A program made the translations under genes and the position numbers. The notes beneath the pieces are model-generated. The model worked only from the letters and a program-made list of their open reading frames with translations. It had not been told where the DNA came from and made no database searches. A DNA stretch of 64,000 nucleotides, taken from assembly GCF_038446955.1 (NCBI RefSeq), contig NZ_CP151803.1, positions 6,386,001 to 6,450,000 on the forward strand, written 5' to 3'. This stretch comes from Pedobacter sp. FW305-3-2-15-E-R2A2. GTDB lineage: Bacteria; Bacteroidota; Bacteroidia; Sphingobacteriales; Sphingobacteriaceae. Shown one piece after another: positions 34,500 to 43,246 of the stretch (position 1 is its first letter; every line of letters starts with the position of its first letter).

Positions 34500-36776
34500 A
34501 TGGCTTTTGATATAGAAATGATCAAAAAGGTGTATGCAAACTTTGGCCCCCGTGTAGAGGCGGCCCGTAAATTAGTAGGCAGACCTTTAACACTTTCAGA
34601 AAAAATTCTTTACACCCACCTTTGGGATGGAAATACAAATACTTCTTACGTAAGAGGTACTGATTACGTAGATTTTGCTCCTGACCGTGTGGCCATGCAA
34701 GATGCAACTGCGCAAATGGCGTTACTGCAATTTATGCAGGCTGGAAGACCTCAGGCAGCTGTTCCTTCAACAGTTCATTGTGATCACCTGATCACTGCAA
34801 AATATGGTGCTGAGATTGATTTACCGGCAGCAAACACCGAAAGTAAAGAAGTTTTTGATTTCCTTGCTTCAGTTTCAAACAAATATGGTATCGGTTTCTG
34901 GAAACCAGGTGCAGGTATCATTCACCAGGTGGTATTGGAAAACTATGCTTTCCCGGGTGGTATGATGATCGGAACCGATTCTCACACTGTAAACGCAGGT
35001 GGTTTAGGTATGGTTGCCATCGGAGTAGGTGGTGCTGATGCCTGTGATGTAATGGCAGGTTTACCATGGGAGCTTAAATTCCCTAAACTGATCGGTATCA
35101 AATTAACCGGAAAATTAAACGGATGGACTTCTGCTAAAGATGTAATTCTTAAAGTTGCCGGTATCCTGACTGTAAAAGGTGGTACTGGTGCGATTGTAGA
35201 ATATTTCGGTGAAGGTGCCAACAACATGAGCTGTACTGGTAAAGGAACCATTTGTAATATGGGTGCTGAAATCGGTGCAACAACTTCAACCTTCGGTTAT
35301 GATGAGAGCATGGAGCGTTATTTACGTGCAACCAACAGAGCTGATGTGGCTGATGCAGCAAACGCAATTAAAGAACACTTAACAGGTGATGCAGAAGTAT
35401 ATGCAGAACCGGAAAAATATTTTGATCAGATCATTGAAATCAATCTTTCAGAGCTTGAGCCTTATTTGAACGGTCCTTTCACTCCGGATTTGGCTACGCC
35501 AATCTCTAAAATGAAAGAAGTTGCCGCAGCAAACGGATGGCCAATGAAAATTGATGTTGGTTTGATCGGTTCATGTACCAACTCTTCTTATGAAGACATC
35601 TCCCGTGCGGTAAGTATCGCTAAACAGGTTTCGGAAAAAGGCTTAACGGCAAAATCTGAATACTGTATCAACCCGGGATCTGAGCAGATCCGTTTCACGA
35701 TTCAACGTGACGGTTTTTTAGATGTATTCGAGAAAATTGGTGCTAAAGTATTCACCAATGCCTGCGGACCATGTATTGGTATGTGGGACAGGGTTGGTTC
35801 TGAAAAACAAGAGAAAAACACCATCGTTCACTCTTTCAACAGAAACTTCGCGAAACGTGCAGATGGAAACCCGAACACCTTTGCTTTTGTAGGTTCTCCG
35901 GAACTGGTAACTGCATTGGCAATCGCTGGTGACCTAAGCTTTAACCCGCTTACAGATACCTTAACAAATGCAAATGGTGAACAGGTAAAACTGGATGCCC
36001 CATCAGGATTTGAATTGCCTCCAAGAGGTTTTGACGTAGATGATGCAGGATATCAGCAACCGGCTGCCGATGGTAGTGCTGTACAGGTATTGGTATCTCC
36101 AACTTCACACAGGCTGCAATTGCTTGATCCGTTTACACCTTGGGAAGGCACAGACCTTAAAGGTTTAAAATTACTGATCAAAGCAAAAGGAAAATGTACT
36201 ACGGATCACATCTCTATGGCTGGTCCATGGTTGAAATTCCGTGGTCACCTGGACAACATCTCTAACAATATGTTGATCGGTGCAGTAAACTATTTCAATG
36301 ATAAAACCGATAACGTTAAGAATGAATTAACAGGCGAATATGGTCCTGTTCCTGCAACTCAACGTGCTTATAAAGCAGAAGGAATCGGTTCTATTGTAGT
36401 TGGTGATGAAAACTATGGTGAAGGATCAAGTCGTGAGCACGCTGCGATGGAACCTCGTCACTTAGGTGTTCGCGCGGTATTGGTAAAATCTTTTGCCCGT
36501 ATTCACGAAACCAACCTGAAGAAACAAGGAATGCTTGGTTTAACATTTGTCAACAAAGATGACTATGAAAAAATCCAGGAAGACGATACCATCGACATCA
36601 TTGGTTTAACCACCTTTACTCCTGATGTTCCATTGACATTGGTATTGAACCATATCGATGGCACTAAAGAAGAGATTTCTGTTAACCATAGCTACAATGC
36701 ACAACAGATTGAATGGTTCAAAGCAGGTGGTGCACTAAACATCATCCGCAGAGAAGCAGCATTGAAAAACGCATAG
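34500..36776 (+). CDS. acn: Aconitate hydratase
   Basis: A 758-residue enzyme that interconverts citrate and isocitrate in the TCA cycle. Ligands of the 4Fe-4S cluster are Cys359 (GSCTNSS), Cys422 and Cys425 (NACGPCIG). DSHTVNAGGLGMVAIGVGGADA and GEGSSREHAAMEPR are conserved in the active site. Length and motif pattern fit the mitochondrial-type aconitase group. It is transcribed alone, with operator-like repeats about 160-195 bases upstream. Confidence 0.95.
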   Translation: MAFDIEMIKKVYANFGPRVEAARKLVGRPLTLSEKILYTHLWDGNTNTSYVRGTDYVDFAPDRVAMQDATAQMALLQFMQAGRPQAAVPSTVHCDHLITAKYGAEIDLPAANTESKEVFDFLASVSNKYGIGFWKPGAGIIHQVVLENYAFPGGMMIGTDSHTVNAGGLGMVAIGVGGADACDVMAGLPWELKFPKLIGIKLTGKLNGWTSAKDVILKVAGILTVKGGTGAIVEYFGEGANNMSCTGKGTICNMGAEIGATTSTFGYDESMERYLRATNRADVADAANAIKEHLTGDAEVYAEPEKYFDQIIEINLSELEPYLNGPFTPDLATPISKMKEVAAANGWPMKIDVGLIGSCTNSSYEDISRAVSIAKQVSEKGLTAKSEYCINPGSEQIRFTIQRDGFLDVFEKIGAKVFTNACGPCIGMWDRVGSEKQEKNTIVHSFNRNFAKRADGNPNTFAFVGSPELVTALAIAGDLSFNPLTDTLTNANGEQVKLDAPSGFELPPRGFDVDDAGYQQPAADGSAVQVLVSPTSHRLQLLDPFTPWEGTDLKGLKLLIKAKGKCTTDHISMAGPWLKFRGHLDNISNNMLIGAVNYFNDKTDNVKNELTGEYGPVPATQRAYKAEGIGSIVVGDENYGEGSSREHAAMEPRHLGVRAVLVKSFARIHETNLKKQGMLGLTFVNKDDYEKIQEDDTIDIIGLTTFTPDVPLTLVLNHIDGTKEEISVNHSYNAQQIEWFKAGGALNIIRREAALKNA

Positions 36777-36798
36777 TTCAGGCTAAAAGATAATGACT

Positions 36799-36830
36799 AA
36801 AAGCTGTTCCTTTCCGGAGCAGCTTTTTTT
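36799..36830. terminator. Terminator between acn and the glucosidase gene
   Basis: Stem AAAAGCTG-TCC / GGA-CAGCTTTT with one mismatch, then T7; convergent genes on both sides can share it. Confidence 0.8.
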
Positions 36831-38166
36831 ATGCCTTTAGAAATTGTTGCCACCAGTACCCTGAATCTTTTATCGTACGTTTCTGCGTTTTAAAATCGTT
36901 GTACACCAGACCGAAGCGCGCATTAAACCCTTCCGCCCATTCAAAATTATCCATCAGTGTCCAGGCCATGTATCCGGTGATGTTCAATCCTTCATTTTTC
37001 GCTTTTAATAAAGCCGCCAGGTATTCCTGAAAGTAAGCGATTCTTTCTGCGTCATGAACTTTCCCTTCGTTCAGTTTATCGTGGTAAGCCGCACCATTCT
37101 CCGTGATCATTAAACTTTTGATCTTAGGGTAAGCAGCAAACTGTTTGATCACATTGTAAAAGCTGTTTCCATTGATTTCCCACCCCATGGTCGTATGGGG
37201 AACTTTCCGACTTTTAGCCTTCACTTCCCAAGCCTGAATCACCGGGATAAAGGCATTGTATTTAATCGTAAGCGGGAAATAGTTCTGAATTCCTATAAAG
37301 TCAAAATCAAAGGTTAAGCGTTCGGTATGACGCCAGGTAGAATGTTGAATAGAGAACTTCTCCATCACTTCCCAATCCGTCCCCGGATAACCCATTCCCA
37401 GGGAGGGTTCTATGAATAACCTGTTCATCAGGCAATCTACGCGTTGCGCGGCCAGCAGATCGGATTCACGCTGTGTGTAGGGAATGATTTCTGAGCAGGA
37501 AAAGCTCGTTCCGATATTTGCCTGACTCACTTCTGCCCTCAAAATGCGACCGCCATCTGCCTGTGCAATCGCCGCATGATGCACTGCCGAGAAGAAGTTC
37601 GTTAAACCTGTATTTCCCGGCGCATGGATGCCCAGCATATACCCCAGAGAGGTAAAGCCGAAAGGTTCATTCAGCACGATCCAGTTCTTTACTTTATCAC
37701 CATAGGTTTTGGCACAGATAGACACAAAGGCATTAAAGATAGTGTTGATTCCAAAAGCCGTCCAGCCACCCTCCTGCTCCAAAGCTTCAGGCAGGTCCCA
37801 ATGGTATAAAGTAATGTAAGGAACCAATCCATTCTCCAGACATTCATCGATTACCTGATGGTAAAAGCGAATCCCCTCTTCGTTTACGGTTCCCTCTCCA
37901 TAGGGCATGATCCTTGGCCAGGAAATGGAAAAACGAAACACAGAAAAACCAAGCAGTTTGACTAAAGCAATATCTTCTTTATACTTATGATAAAAATCAC
38001 AGGCGATGGTCGGGTGGTGCCCTTTTTTAATCTTGCCCGACCTGTTGGCATACGTATCCCAAATGGAAGGACCTTTTCCATAAAGATCTGCTGCCCCTTC
38101 AATCTGGGCTGCAGCGGTGGCTACTCCCCAGGAAAAATCACTCCCAAAATCTGATGCTTTAATCAT
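36829..38166 (-). CDS. GH1 family beta-glucosidase
   Basis: A 445-residue glycoside hydrolase family 1 enzyme. The N-terminal signature FSWGVATAAAQIEGA, acid/base Glu167 (VLNEPFG) and nucleophile Glu356 (MITENGAAYHD) are in place. DNFEWAEGFNARFGLV is also typical. It hydrolyses beta-glucosides or related oligosaccharides in the cytoplasm; no signal peptide is present. Neighbours give no substrate hint. Confidence 0.93.
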   Translation of the reverse strand: MIKASDFGSDFSWGVATAAAQIEGAADLYGKGPSIWDTYANRSGKIKKGHHPTIACDFYHKYKEDIALVKLLGFSVFRFSISWPRIMPYGEGTVNEEGIRFYHQVIDECLENGLVPYITLYHWDLPEALEQEGGWTAFGINTIFNAFVSICAKTYGDKVKNWIVLNEPFGFTSLGYMLGIHAPGNTGLTNFFSAVHHAAIAQADGGRILRAEVSQANIGTSFSCSEIIPYTQRESDLLAAQRVDCLMNRLFIEPSLGMGYPGTDWEVMEKFSIQHSTWRHTERLTFDFDFIGIQNYFPLTIKYNAFIPVIQAWEVKAKSRKVPHTTMGWEINGNSFYNVIKQFAAYPKIKSLMITENGAAYHDKLNEGKVHDAERIAYFQEYLAALLKAKNEGLNITGYMAWTLMDNFEWAEGFNARFGLVYNDFKTQKRTIKDSGYWWQQFLKA

Positions 38167-38203
38167 ATCTCTTGAATATAACAGCCAAGATGGGAATAAG
38201 GTG

Positions 38204-40018
38204 TTAATTTAACGTTAAGCCAATCTCCTTTAAAAGTAAAGCGGCATTAAAGGTGGTGCAGGGGCCATGTTTTAGTTTATAATCGAAGTTCATTTCTCCC
38301 TCATTGATCTGAATGTCAAAATGATAGTTCCTTACCTGCTCCGGATAATCAGCAATCATTTCTGACAGCTGCAAATCGTGGGTAGCAAATAAAGCAGGGG
38401 TCTGCTGATCGATCAGTTTCTCGATAAAGACCTTTGAGCCCAGGTATTTATCGCGGCTATTTGTTCCTCTCAGCATCTCATCAATAAGAACAAGAGAATT
38501 AGAAGAGGTCTTAATCGAATCCAGGATCATTTTCAGTCGGTTTAATTCCGCTTTAAAGGTCGAAGTCTGGTCGTTCAAAGAATCCTTGATCCGCATATAG
38601 GAAAGCACTTTAAAGATCGAAACAGACATTTCTTTCGCACAAACAGGAGCACCAGCAAAAGCCAGGACCATATTGATCCCTACTGTTCGCAGAAAAGTAC
38701 TTTTTCCGGCCATATTAGAGCCTGTTACAATATCTACTGTTGGATGTGGGTTTAAAGCAAAATCGTTCAGCACACGCGTTCTCTGAGGAATCAGCGGATG
38801 TCCGAGTTCAGATGTCCGGAGATGGAACGTATCTTCTATAGACGGCAGATTCCAATCCGGCTGGTTATGGGTCAGGGTAGCAAAAGAAATCAGCTCCTCA
38901 AACTTACAGACCCGGTCTAAGCCCTCCAATACTTCATTTGCATATTTGCTATGCCAATCGGCAAGATTTACAGAACATTTAAGGTCCCACAATAAAAACA
39001 GGTTTAAAAATGCACTCAGAATGATATTCAATCTTGCGTCAAAGGCCTGAATGATCTTCGTCAGCTGTCTGATCTGATGGCTCACCTGAAGTCCTTCCTG
39101 TTGTGCAGGAAAGAGATTTTTAATATAAAGGCTGCTCCATTTCACTTCTTCCGTCCAATTGATCGTTCCGGAGAAGGCATTTAAAAGATTGGAACTGCCG
39201 GAGAAACCATAATAAACCTGATTGATGTCTTTCAGGTTAAAAAAGGTAAGCCCCATATTAAACACTGCCGCCAGACCAAAGATCTGCCATGCCGCGCCGC
39301 CGAAGATCATGCCTGCTATGAGCAAAGCCAACATCAAAAATGGCACTGCCTTTATATATAATTTCAAAAAGCGCTTATTGGTAAACAGCAACTGCTCCGG
39401 CAATTGATATTTCAGTTTATTCTGAATGACCGTCAGTTGTTCCGGTTTATGGTTTTGCAGCTCTGCACGAAAATGAAAGGTTTGGTCGATATGAGTATAG
39501 AGTTCCCTGATTGCTTCCTGCCTGTCCAGAATGGTCTTTTTATCATTCGGCCGACTAAAACTATCCGCCAGTAAGTCCATTCCCTTTTGTGTATTACAAC
39601 GGTTGGTAAACGCATATAAAGAACCTGCACCAAAGATATCCAGGTCTGAAGCATAAGGATGCTGCTCATCCTGATAGGCCTCACCATTGTGATAGCCATT
39701 TTTACCAAAAAGCAACTGATCTGCTTCATTCTGATAAATCCATAACAACTGTCCGGCATAGGTTAACTCGTTCTGCACCGCACTTTGCTTTTTTACCAGC
39801 AGCATAAACAGTAAAAGAGGAACAACCAGCAAACCTGTAAGAACTGGATTAAAACCAATATTGATGATGAGGGCAATGATCAGAATTTCGGCGATAAACA
39901 GCCCTAAACGGGAAAAGGAGATCTTATTTAACTTCTTTTTAAGATCTATAATGCGGCTTTCCTGTGTTTTAATGTTATTTTGGTAGTCGTTTAAAATACT
40001 ATCTTTTGTTTTTACCAT
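38204..40018 (-). CDS. Membrane-anchored MutS-like ATPase
   Basis: A 604-residue protein. Two hydrophobic helices lie near residues 38-72 and two more near 218-250, so the N-terminal half is membrane-bound. The C-terminal third is a MutS ATPase: Walker A GSNMAGKST near residue 435, signature DSLNDQTSTFKAEL, Walker B SLVLIDEMLRGTNS and ATHD. The mismatch-reading N-terminal MutS domain is absent. It is therefore not a classical mismatch-repair protein; the role of this Bacteroidota group is unknown. Confidence 0.85.
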   Translation of the reverse strand: MVKTKDSILNDYQNNIKTQESRIIDLKKKLNKISFSRLGLFIAEILIIALIINIGFNPVLTGLLVVPLLLFMLLVKKQSAVQNELTYAGQLLWIYQNEADQLLFGKNGYHNGEAYQDEQHPYASDLDIFGAGSLYAFTNRCNTQKGMDLLADSFSRPNDKKTILDRQEAIRELYTHIDQTFHFRAELQNHKPEQLTVIQNKLKYQLPEQLLFTNKRFLKLYIKAVPFLMLALLIAGMIFGGAAWQIFGLAAVFNMGLTFFNLKDINQVYYGFSGSSNLLNAFSGTINWTEEVKWSSLYIKNLFPAQQEGLQVSHQIRQLTKIIQAFDARLNIILSAFLNLFLLWDLKCSVNLADWHSKYANEVLEGLDRVCKFEELISFATLTHNQPDWNLPSIEDTFHLRTSELGHPLIPQRTRVLNDFALNPHPTVDIVTGSNMAGKSTFLRTVGINMVLAFAGAPVCAKEMSVSIFKVLSYMRIKDSLNDQTSTFKAELNRLKMILDSIKTSSNSLVLIDEMLRGTNSRDKYLGSKVFIEKLIDQQTPALFATHDLQLSEMIADYPEQVRNYHFDIQINEGEMNFDYKLKHGPCTTFNAALLLKEIGLTLN

Positions 40019-40071
40019 TATCTTTGGATGTGCTCTAAATGGGTAAATATAGGGATTAGAATATACACTTA

Positions 40072-40545
40072 ATGAAAATTACATTACTGGTTGTTGGAAA
40101 AACCGAAGATAAATACCTGATCGAAGGGATTGATAAATATTTAAAGCGGCTAAAGCACTATATCGGGTTTAACCTGGTGGTAATTCCAGATGTCAAGAAT
40201 ACTAAAAACCTGACGGAAGCCCAGCAGAAAACAAAGGAAGCGGAGCTGATTTTAAAGCAGGTCAGTAATTTGGATACGGTCATCCTTATGGATGAGAAAG
40301 GAAAGAAATACACTTCTGTCTTATTCTCCAATTACCTGAATAAACAAATGATCGGCAGTGTGCAGCACCTTGTCTTTATCATTGGTGGTCCTTATGGTTT
40401 TGATGAAACAGTATACCAAAGGGCAAATGGGAGCATGTCTTTGTCTGACATGACCTTTTCTCACCAAATGGTGCGTTTATTCTTTGTGGAGCAACTTTAC
40501 CGGGCATTCAGTATTTTAAAAGGCGAACCTTATCACCACGAATAA
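40072..40545 (+). CDS. rlmH: 23S rRNA (pseudouridine1915-N3)-methyltransferase
   Basis: A 157-residue SPOUT methyltransferase with a C-terminal knot: FIIGGPYGFDE binds S-adenosylmethionine, and SLSDMTFSHQMVRLFFVEQLYRAF and the final YHHE are hallmark sequences. It methylates Psi1915 of 23S rRNA in helix 69. It diverges from the MutS-like gene and is followed by a tiny membrane protein gene. Confidence 0.96.
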   Translation: MKITLLVVGKTEDKYLIEGIDKYLKRLKHYIGFNLVVIPDVKNTKNLTEAQQKTKEAELILKQVSNLDTVILMDEKGKKYTSVLFSNYLNKQMIGSVQHLVFIIGGPYGFDETVYQRANGSMSLSDMTFSHQMVRLFFVEQLYRAFSILKGEPYHHE

Positions 40546-40605
40546 AATGTACTGGGTTTGTGGAAAACCAATACAAACATCATCATCTATAAAAAAGGAG
40601 TTATT

Positions 40606-40734
40606 ATGCAATTGCCAAGTGATTTTAAAAGAGAGTACAAATTTAGAAGCGACAAGAAACGGGACCGCCTGAGTTATATTATTGCTATAGTAGTGTCCAT
40701 CATTGCCTTCATTCTGATCTGGTTTTTTCTCTAA
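40606..40734 (+). CDS. 42-residue single-pass membrane protein
   Basis: A short gene with an ATG at 40606 and a good ribosome-binding site (AAAGGAG at 40594-40600). The first 23 residues are highly charged (KREYKFRSDKKRDR), followed by one membrane helix (IIAIVVSIIAFILIWFF) and the stop. A terminator follows three bases later. The clean signals on both sides suggest a real gene; function unknown. Confidence 0.65.
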   Translation: MQLPSDFKREYKFRSDKKRDRLSYIIAIVVSIIAFILIWFFL

Positions 40735-40736
40735 AT

Positions 40737-40767
40737 AAAAAGCCGGACCTCAGGAGATCCGGCTTTT
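40737..40767. terminator. Terminator shared by the small gene and the DUF5606 gene
   Basis: A perfect 10-bp stem (AAAAGCCGGA / TCCGGCTTTT) with a 10-base loop, between convergent genes. Confidence 0.85.
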
Positions 40768-40785
40768 ATATACCTGATGAAGTTT

Positions 40786-41325
40786 CTAAACTCCTTTTTT
40801 GCTGGTCATATTGGCTTTCTTAGCCGGCTGAGCAGTTTTGCTTGGCGCTTTTGCATTAGATGGCTTTGGAGTTGCTTTAGGCTTCTTCTCTACCTTATCT
40901 TCTGCTTTTACACCTTCATGATCTACCGCTTCTTTAGGTGCCTCTTCACTGAAAAGTGGCATATCTTTTAACAAATGGTACCATGAAACGATTTTCTTCA
41001 TATCCGAAGTATATACTTTCTCCTGGTCGTGACCCGGAGCAACTTCTAAGAAAAACGCTTTCAATTCTTTTACATCAGCTTTTGCATCAGGAACGTTTCC
41101 TTTAGCCGCAACGATATTGGCTAAAACATCCAATAGCTTCAAATCGTCGTCCTCGCCATATACGGTAATATCTTCTAATGACGCAAGTTTAGTTGTAGTA
41201 ATATTAGCTACAATTTTAACCTTTTGAGCATCCAGACTTTCTAAAACGTATCCGCCTTTGTTTTGCCCTACAAGCTTAAATAGACCTGGTCTTCCAGATA
41301 CTGCAACGATTCCTCTTAAATTCAT
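40786..41325 (-). CDS. DUF5606 protein
   Basis: A 179-residue cytosolic protein starting MNLRGIVAVSGRPGLFKLVGQNKGGYVLESLD, shown here in parts as MNLRGIVAVSGRPGLFKL and GGYVLESLD, the usual opening of the Bacteroidota DUF5606 family. Residues 1-130 are the conserved domain. The last 50 are a low-complexity Lys/Pro/Ala tail, likely disordered. Function unknown. It is downstream of the cyclophilin gene on the same strand with a 30-base gap. Confidence 0.85.
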   Translation of the reverse strand: MNLRGIVAVSGRPGLFKLVGQNKGGYVLESLDAQKVKIVANITTTKLASLEDITVYGEDDDLKLLDVLANIVAAKGNVPDAKADVKELKAFFLEVAPGHDQEKVYTSDMKKIVSWYHLLKDMPLFSEEAPKEAVDHEGVKAEDKVEKKPKATPKPSNAKAPSKTAQPAKKANMTSKKGV

Positions 41326-41355
41326 ATAAATTGTCTTTTTTTGAGAAGTAAGAAA

Positions 41356-41817
41356 CTAGTCTTCTATTACTTCTATCCCTATAATCTTATCTCCTTGTTT
41401 GATATCGTCAACAATATCAACATTTTCTATTACTTTTCCGAAACAAGTATGATTCCTGTCTAAATGAGCAGTATTAGTCCTGCTGTGGCATACAAAGAAT
41501 TGTGAACCACCAGTATTTCTACCTGCATGTGCCATAGACAACACACCACGATCATGGAATTGGTTCTCACCGGTCAATTCGCAATCAATTTTGTATCCCG
41601 GACCACCAGTACCTGCTAAATGTGCTTTAGCCGGGTCTTTAGAGTTAGGACATCCACCCTGAATAACGAAGTCAGCAATCACCCTGTGGAAAGTAATGCC
41701 ATCATAAAATCCTTCTGAAGCTAATTTCTTAAAGTTAGCAACGGTATTTGGCGCATCCTGATCATAGAACTGAACGGTCATATTGCCTTTATCTGTTTTT
41801 ATTATTGCTTTGCTCAT
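41356..41817 (-). CDS. Cyclophilin-type peptidyl-prolyl isomerase
   Basis: A 153-residue cyclophilin without a signal peptide, so cytosolic. Active-site residues are seen in FHRVIADFVIQGG, SMAHAGRNTGGSQFF and CHSRTNTAHLDRNHTCFGKV. It catalyses proline cis-trans isomerisation in protein folding. It is followed by the DUF5606 gene, probably in one transcript. Confidence 0.93.
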   Translation of the reverse strand: MSKAIIKTDKGNMTVQFYDQDAPNTVANFKKLASEGFYDGITFHRVIADFVIQGGCPNSKDPAKAHLAGTGGPGYKIDCELTGENQFHDRGVLSMAHAGRNTGGSQFFVCHSRTNTAHLDRNHTCFGKVIENVDIVDDIKQGDKIIGIEVIED

Positions 41818-41983
41818 GATAATTTTTTGTAAATGCCAAATTTAGTAAATTGAAATGATTACTGAATAGTAAATTAATAGTAAAAAAGCAGAGATACTGA
41901 TTATCGTCTATAAACGTTTATTAAGCACAATAATTTTATTATAGGTTTATAAAAAATTACATTCGCATATACCCGATTAAAGT

Positions 41984-43246
41984 ATGGCCCTTAAAAAAAC
42001 TTACCTCCTGTTTTTTCTCTTGATTTTTAGCCTCGGTCTGAAGGCCTCTTCTATCTTGATTTTTATGGATGAAGATCAGAAGAACCACCTAAAAGCATAT
42101 GGCATTGCCTATTGGAGCATCAAGCAAAAGGCTGATGTAAGCTGGCTTTTAAACTATAGAGGAGGCAGTTTTTTAATTCAGTACCATAAGGGTATAGAGG
42201 AAGAATGTAAAACCAGGGGCGTTTCTTATCAGGTGTTGGCGGATGGAAAGGTCACGGCCATATTAAATGAAATCAGTGACCCGGAGGTGAATATGGAAGT
42301 GGTAAAGCTAGAGAAATCGCCTAAAATTGCGGTCTACTCTCCCAAAAGTAAACTTCCATGGGATGATGCCGTGACCATGGTGCTGACCTATGCGGAGATT
42401 CCTTATGAGGTGGTTTATGATGATGAGGTCTTGAAAGACAAACTTTCCGGTTACGACTGGTTACACCTGCACCATGAGGATTTTACCGGACAATACGGAC
42501 GTTTTTGGAGCGCTTTCAGAAATGCGACCTGGTATCGGGAAGATGTCAAAAATCAGGAAGCAACGGCAAAGAGAAACGGCTTCAATAAAGTTTCTGAGAT
42601 GAAGTTGGCGGTAGCGAAAAGAATCAAAGAATTCTGTGCCGGAGGAGGCTTCCTATTCGCTATGTGCTCCGGAACAGACAGTTTTGACATCGCACTAAGT
42701 GCCGATGGCGTAGACATTTGCGAAAGCATGTTCGATGGAGATAGCGCAGATCCGCAGGCACAGGCAAAGCTGAATTTCAATAAAACCTTTGCATTCAAAG
42801 ATTTCAGGCTTGATGTAAACCCTAATAATTATGAATTTTCTGATATTGATGTCACCCAGACCAGGACATTAACACAGTCCAATGATTACTTTACGCTATT
42901 TGATTTCTCTGCAAAATGGGACCTTGTACCCACCATGCTGACCCAAAACCACGAGAAAGTGATCAAAGGTTTTATGGGCCAGACTACCGCTTTTAAGAAG
43001 TCGCTGGTAAAACCAAACATTACTGTATTGGGAGAAAATAAAGGAGCGGAAGAAGTGCGGTACCTGAACGGGGAAATCGGAAAAGGACAGTTTACCTTTT
43101 ACGGTGGTCATGATCCGGAAGATTATCAACATGCCGTAGGTGATCCGCCAACGGACCTGAACCTGCATCCCAACTCTCCCGGCTATAGACTGATCTTAAA
43201 TAATGTGTTATTTCCTGCGGCCAAAAAGAAACCGCAGAAAACTTAA
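41984..43246 (+). CDS. Exported conserved protein with amidotransferase-like region (often named asparagine synthetase B)
   Basis: A 420-residue protein with a signal peptide (LLFFLLIFSLGLKASS). ILIFMDEDQKNHLKAYGIAYW after the signal is typical of a Bacteroidota family that is frequently labelled asparagine synthetase B, although the catalytic Cys2 of true AsnB cannot be present after a signal. A glutamine amidotransferase-like turn is seen at FCAGGGFLFAMCSG near residue 222. True function unknown. It converges on the porin gene with a 4-base overlap. Confidence 0.6.
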   Translation: MALKKTYLLFFLLIFSLGLKASSILIFMDEDQKNHLKAYGIAYWSIKQKADVSWLLNYRGGSFLIQYHKGIEEECKTRGVSYQVLADGKVTAILNEISDPEVNMEVVKLEKSPKIAVYSPKSKLPWDDAVTMVLTYAEIPYEVVYDDEVLKDKLSGYDWLHLHHEDFTGQYGRFWSAFRNATWYREDVKNQEATAKRNGFNKVSEMKLAVAKRIKEFCAGGGFLFAMCSGTDSFDIALSADGVDICESMFDGDSADPQAQAKLNFNKTFAFKDFRLDVNPNNYEFSDIDVTQTRTLTQSNDYFTLFDFSAKWDLVPTMLTQNHEKVIKGFMGQTTAFKKSLVKPNITVLGENKGAEEVRYLNGEIGKGQFTFYGGHDPEDYQHAVGDPPTDLNLHPNSPGYRLILNNVLFPAAKKKPQKT

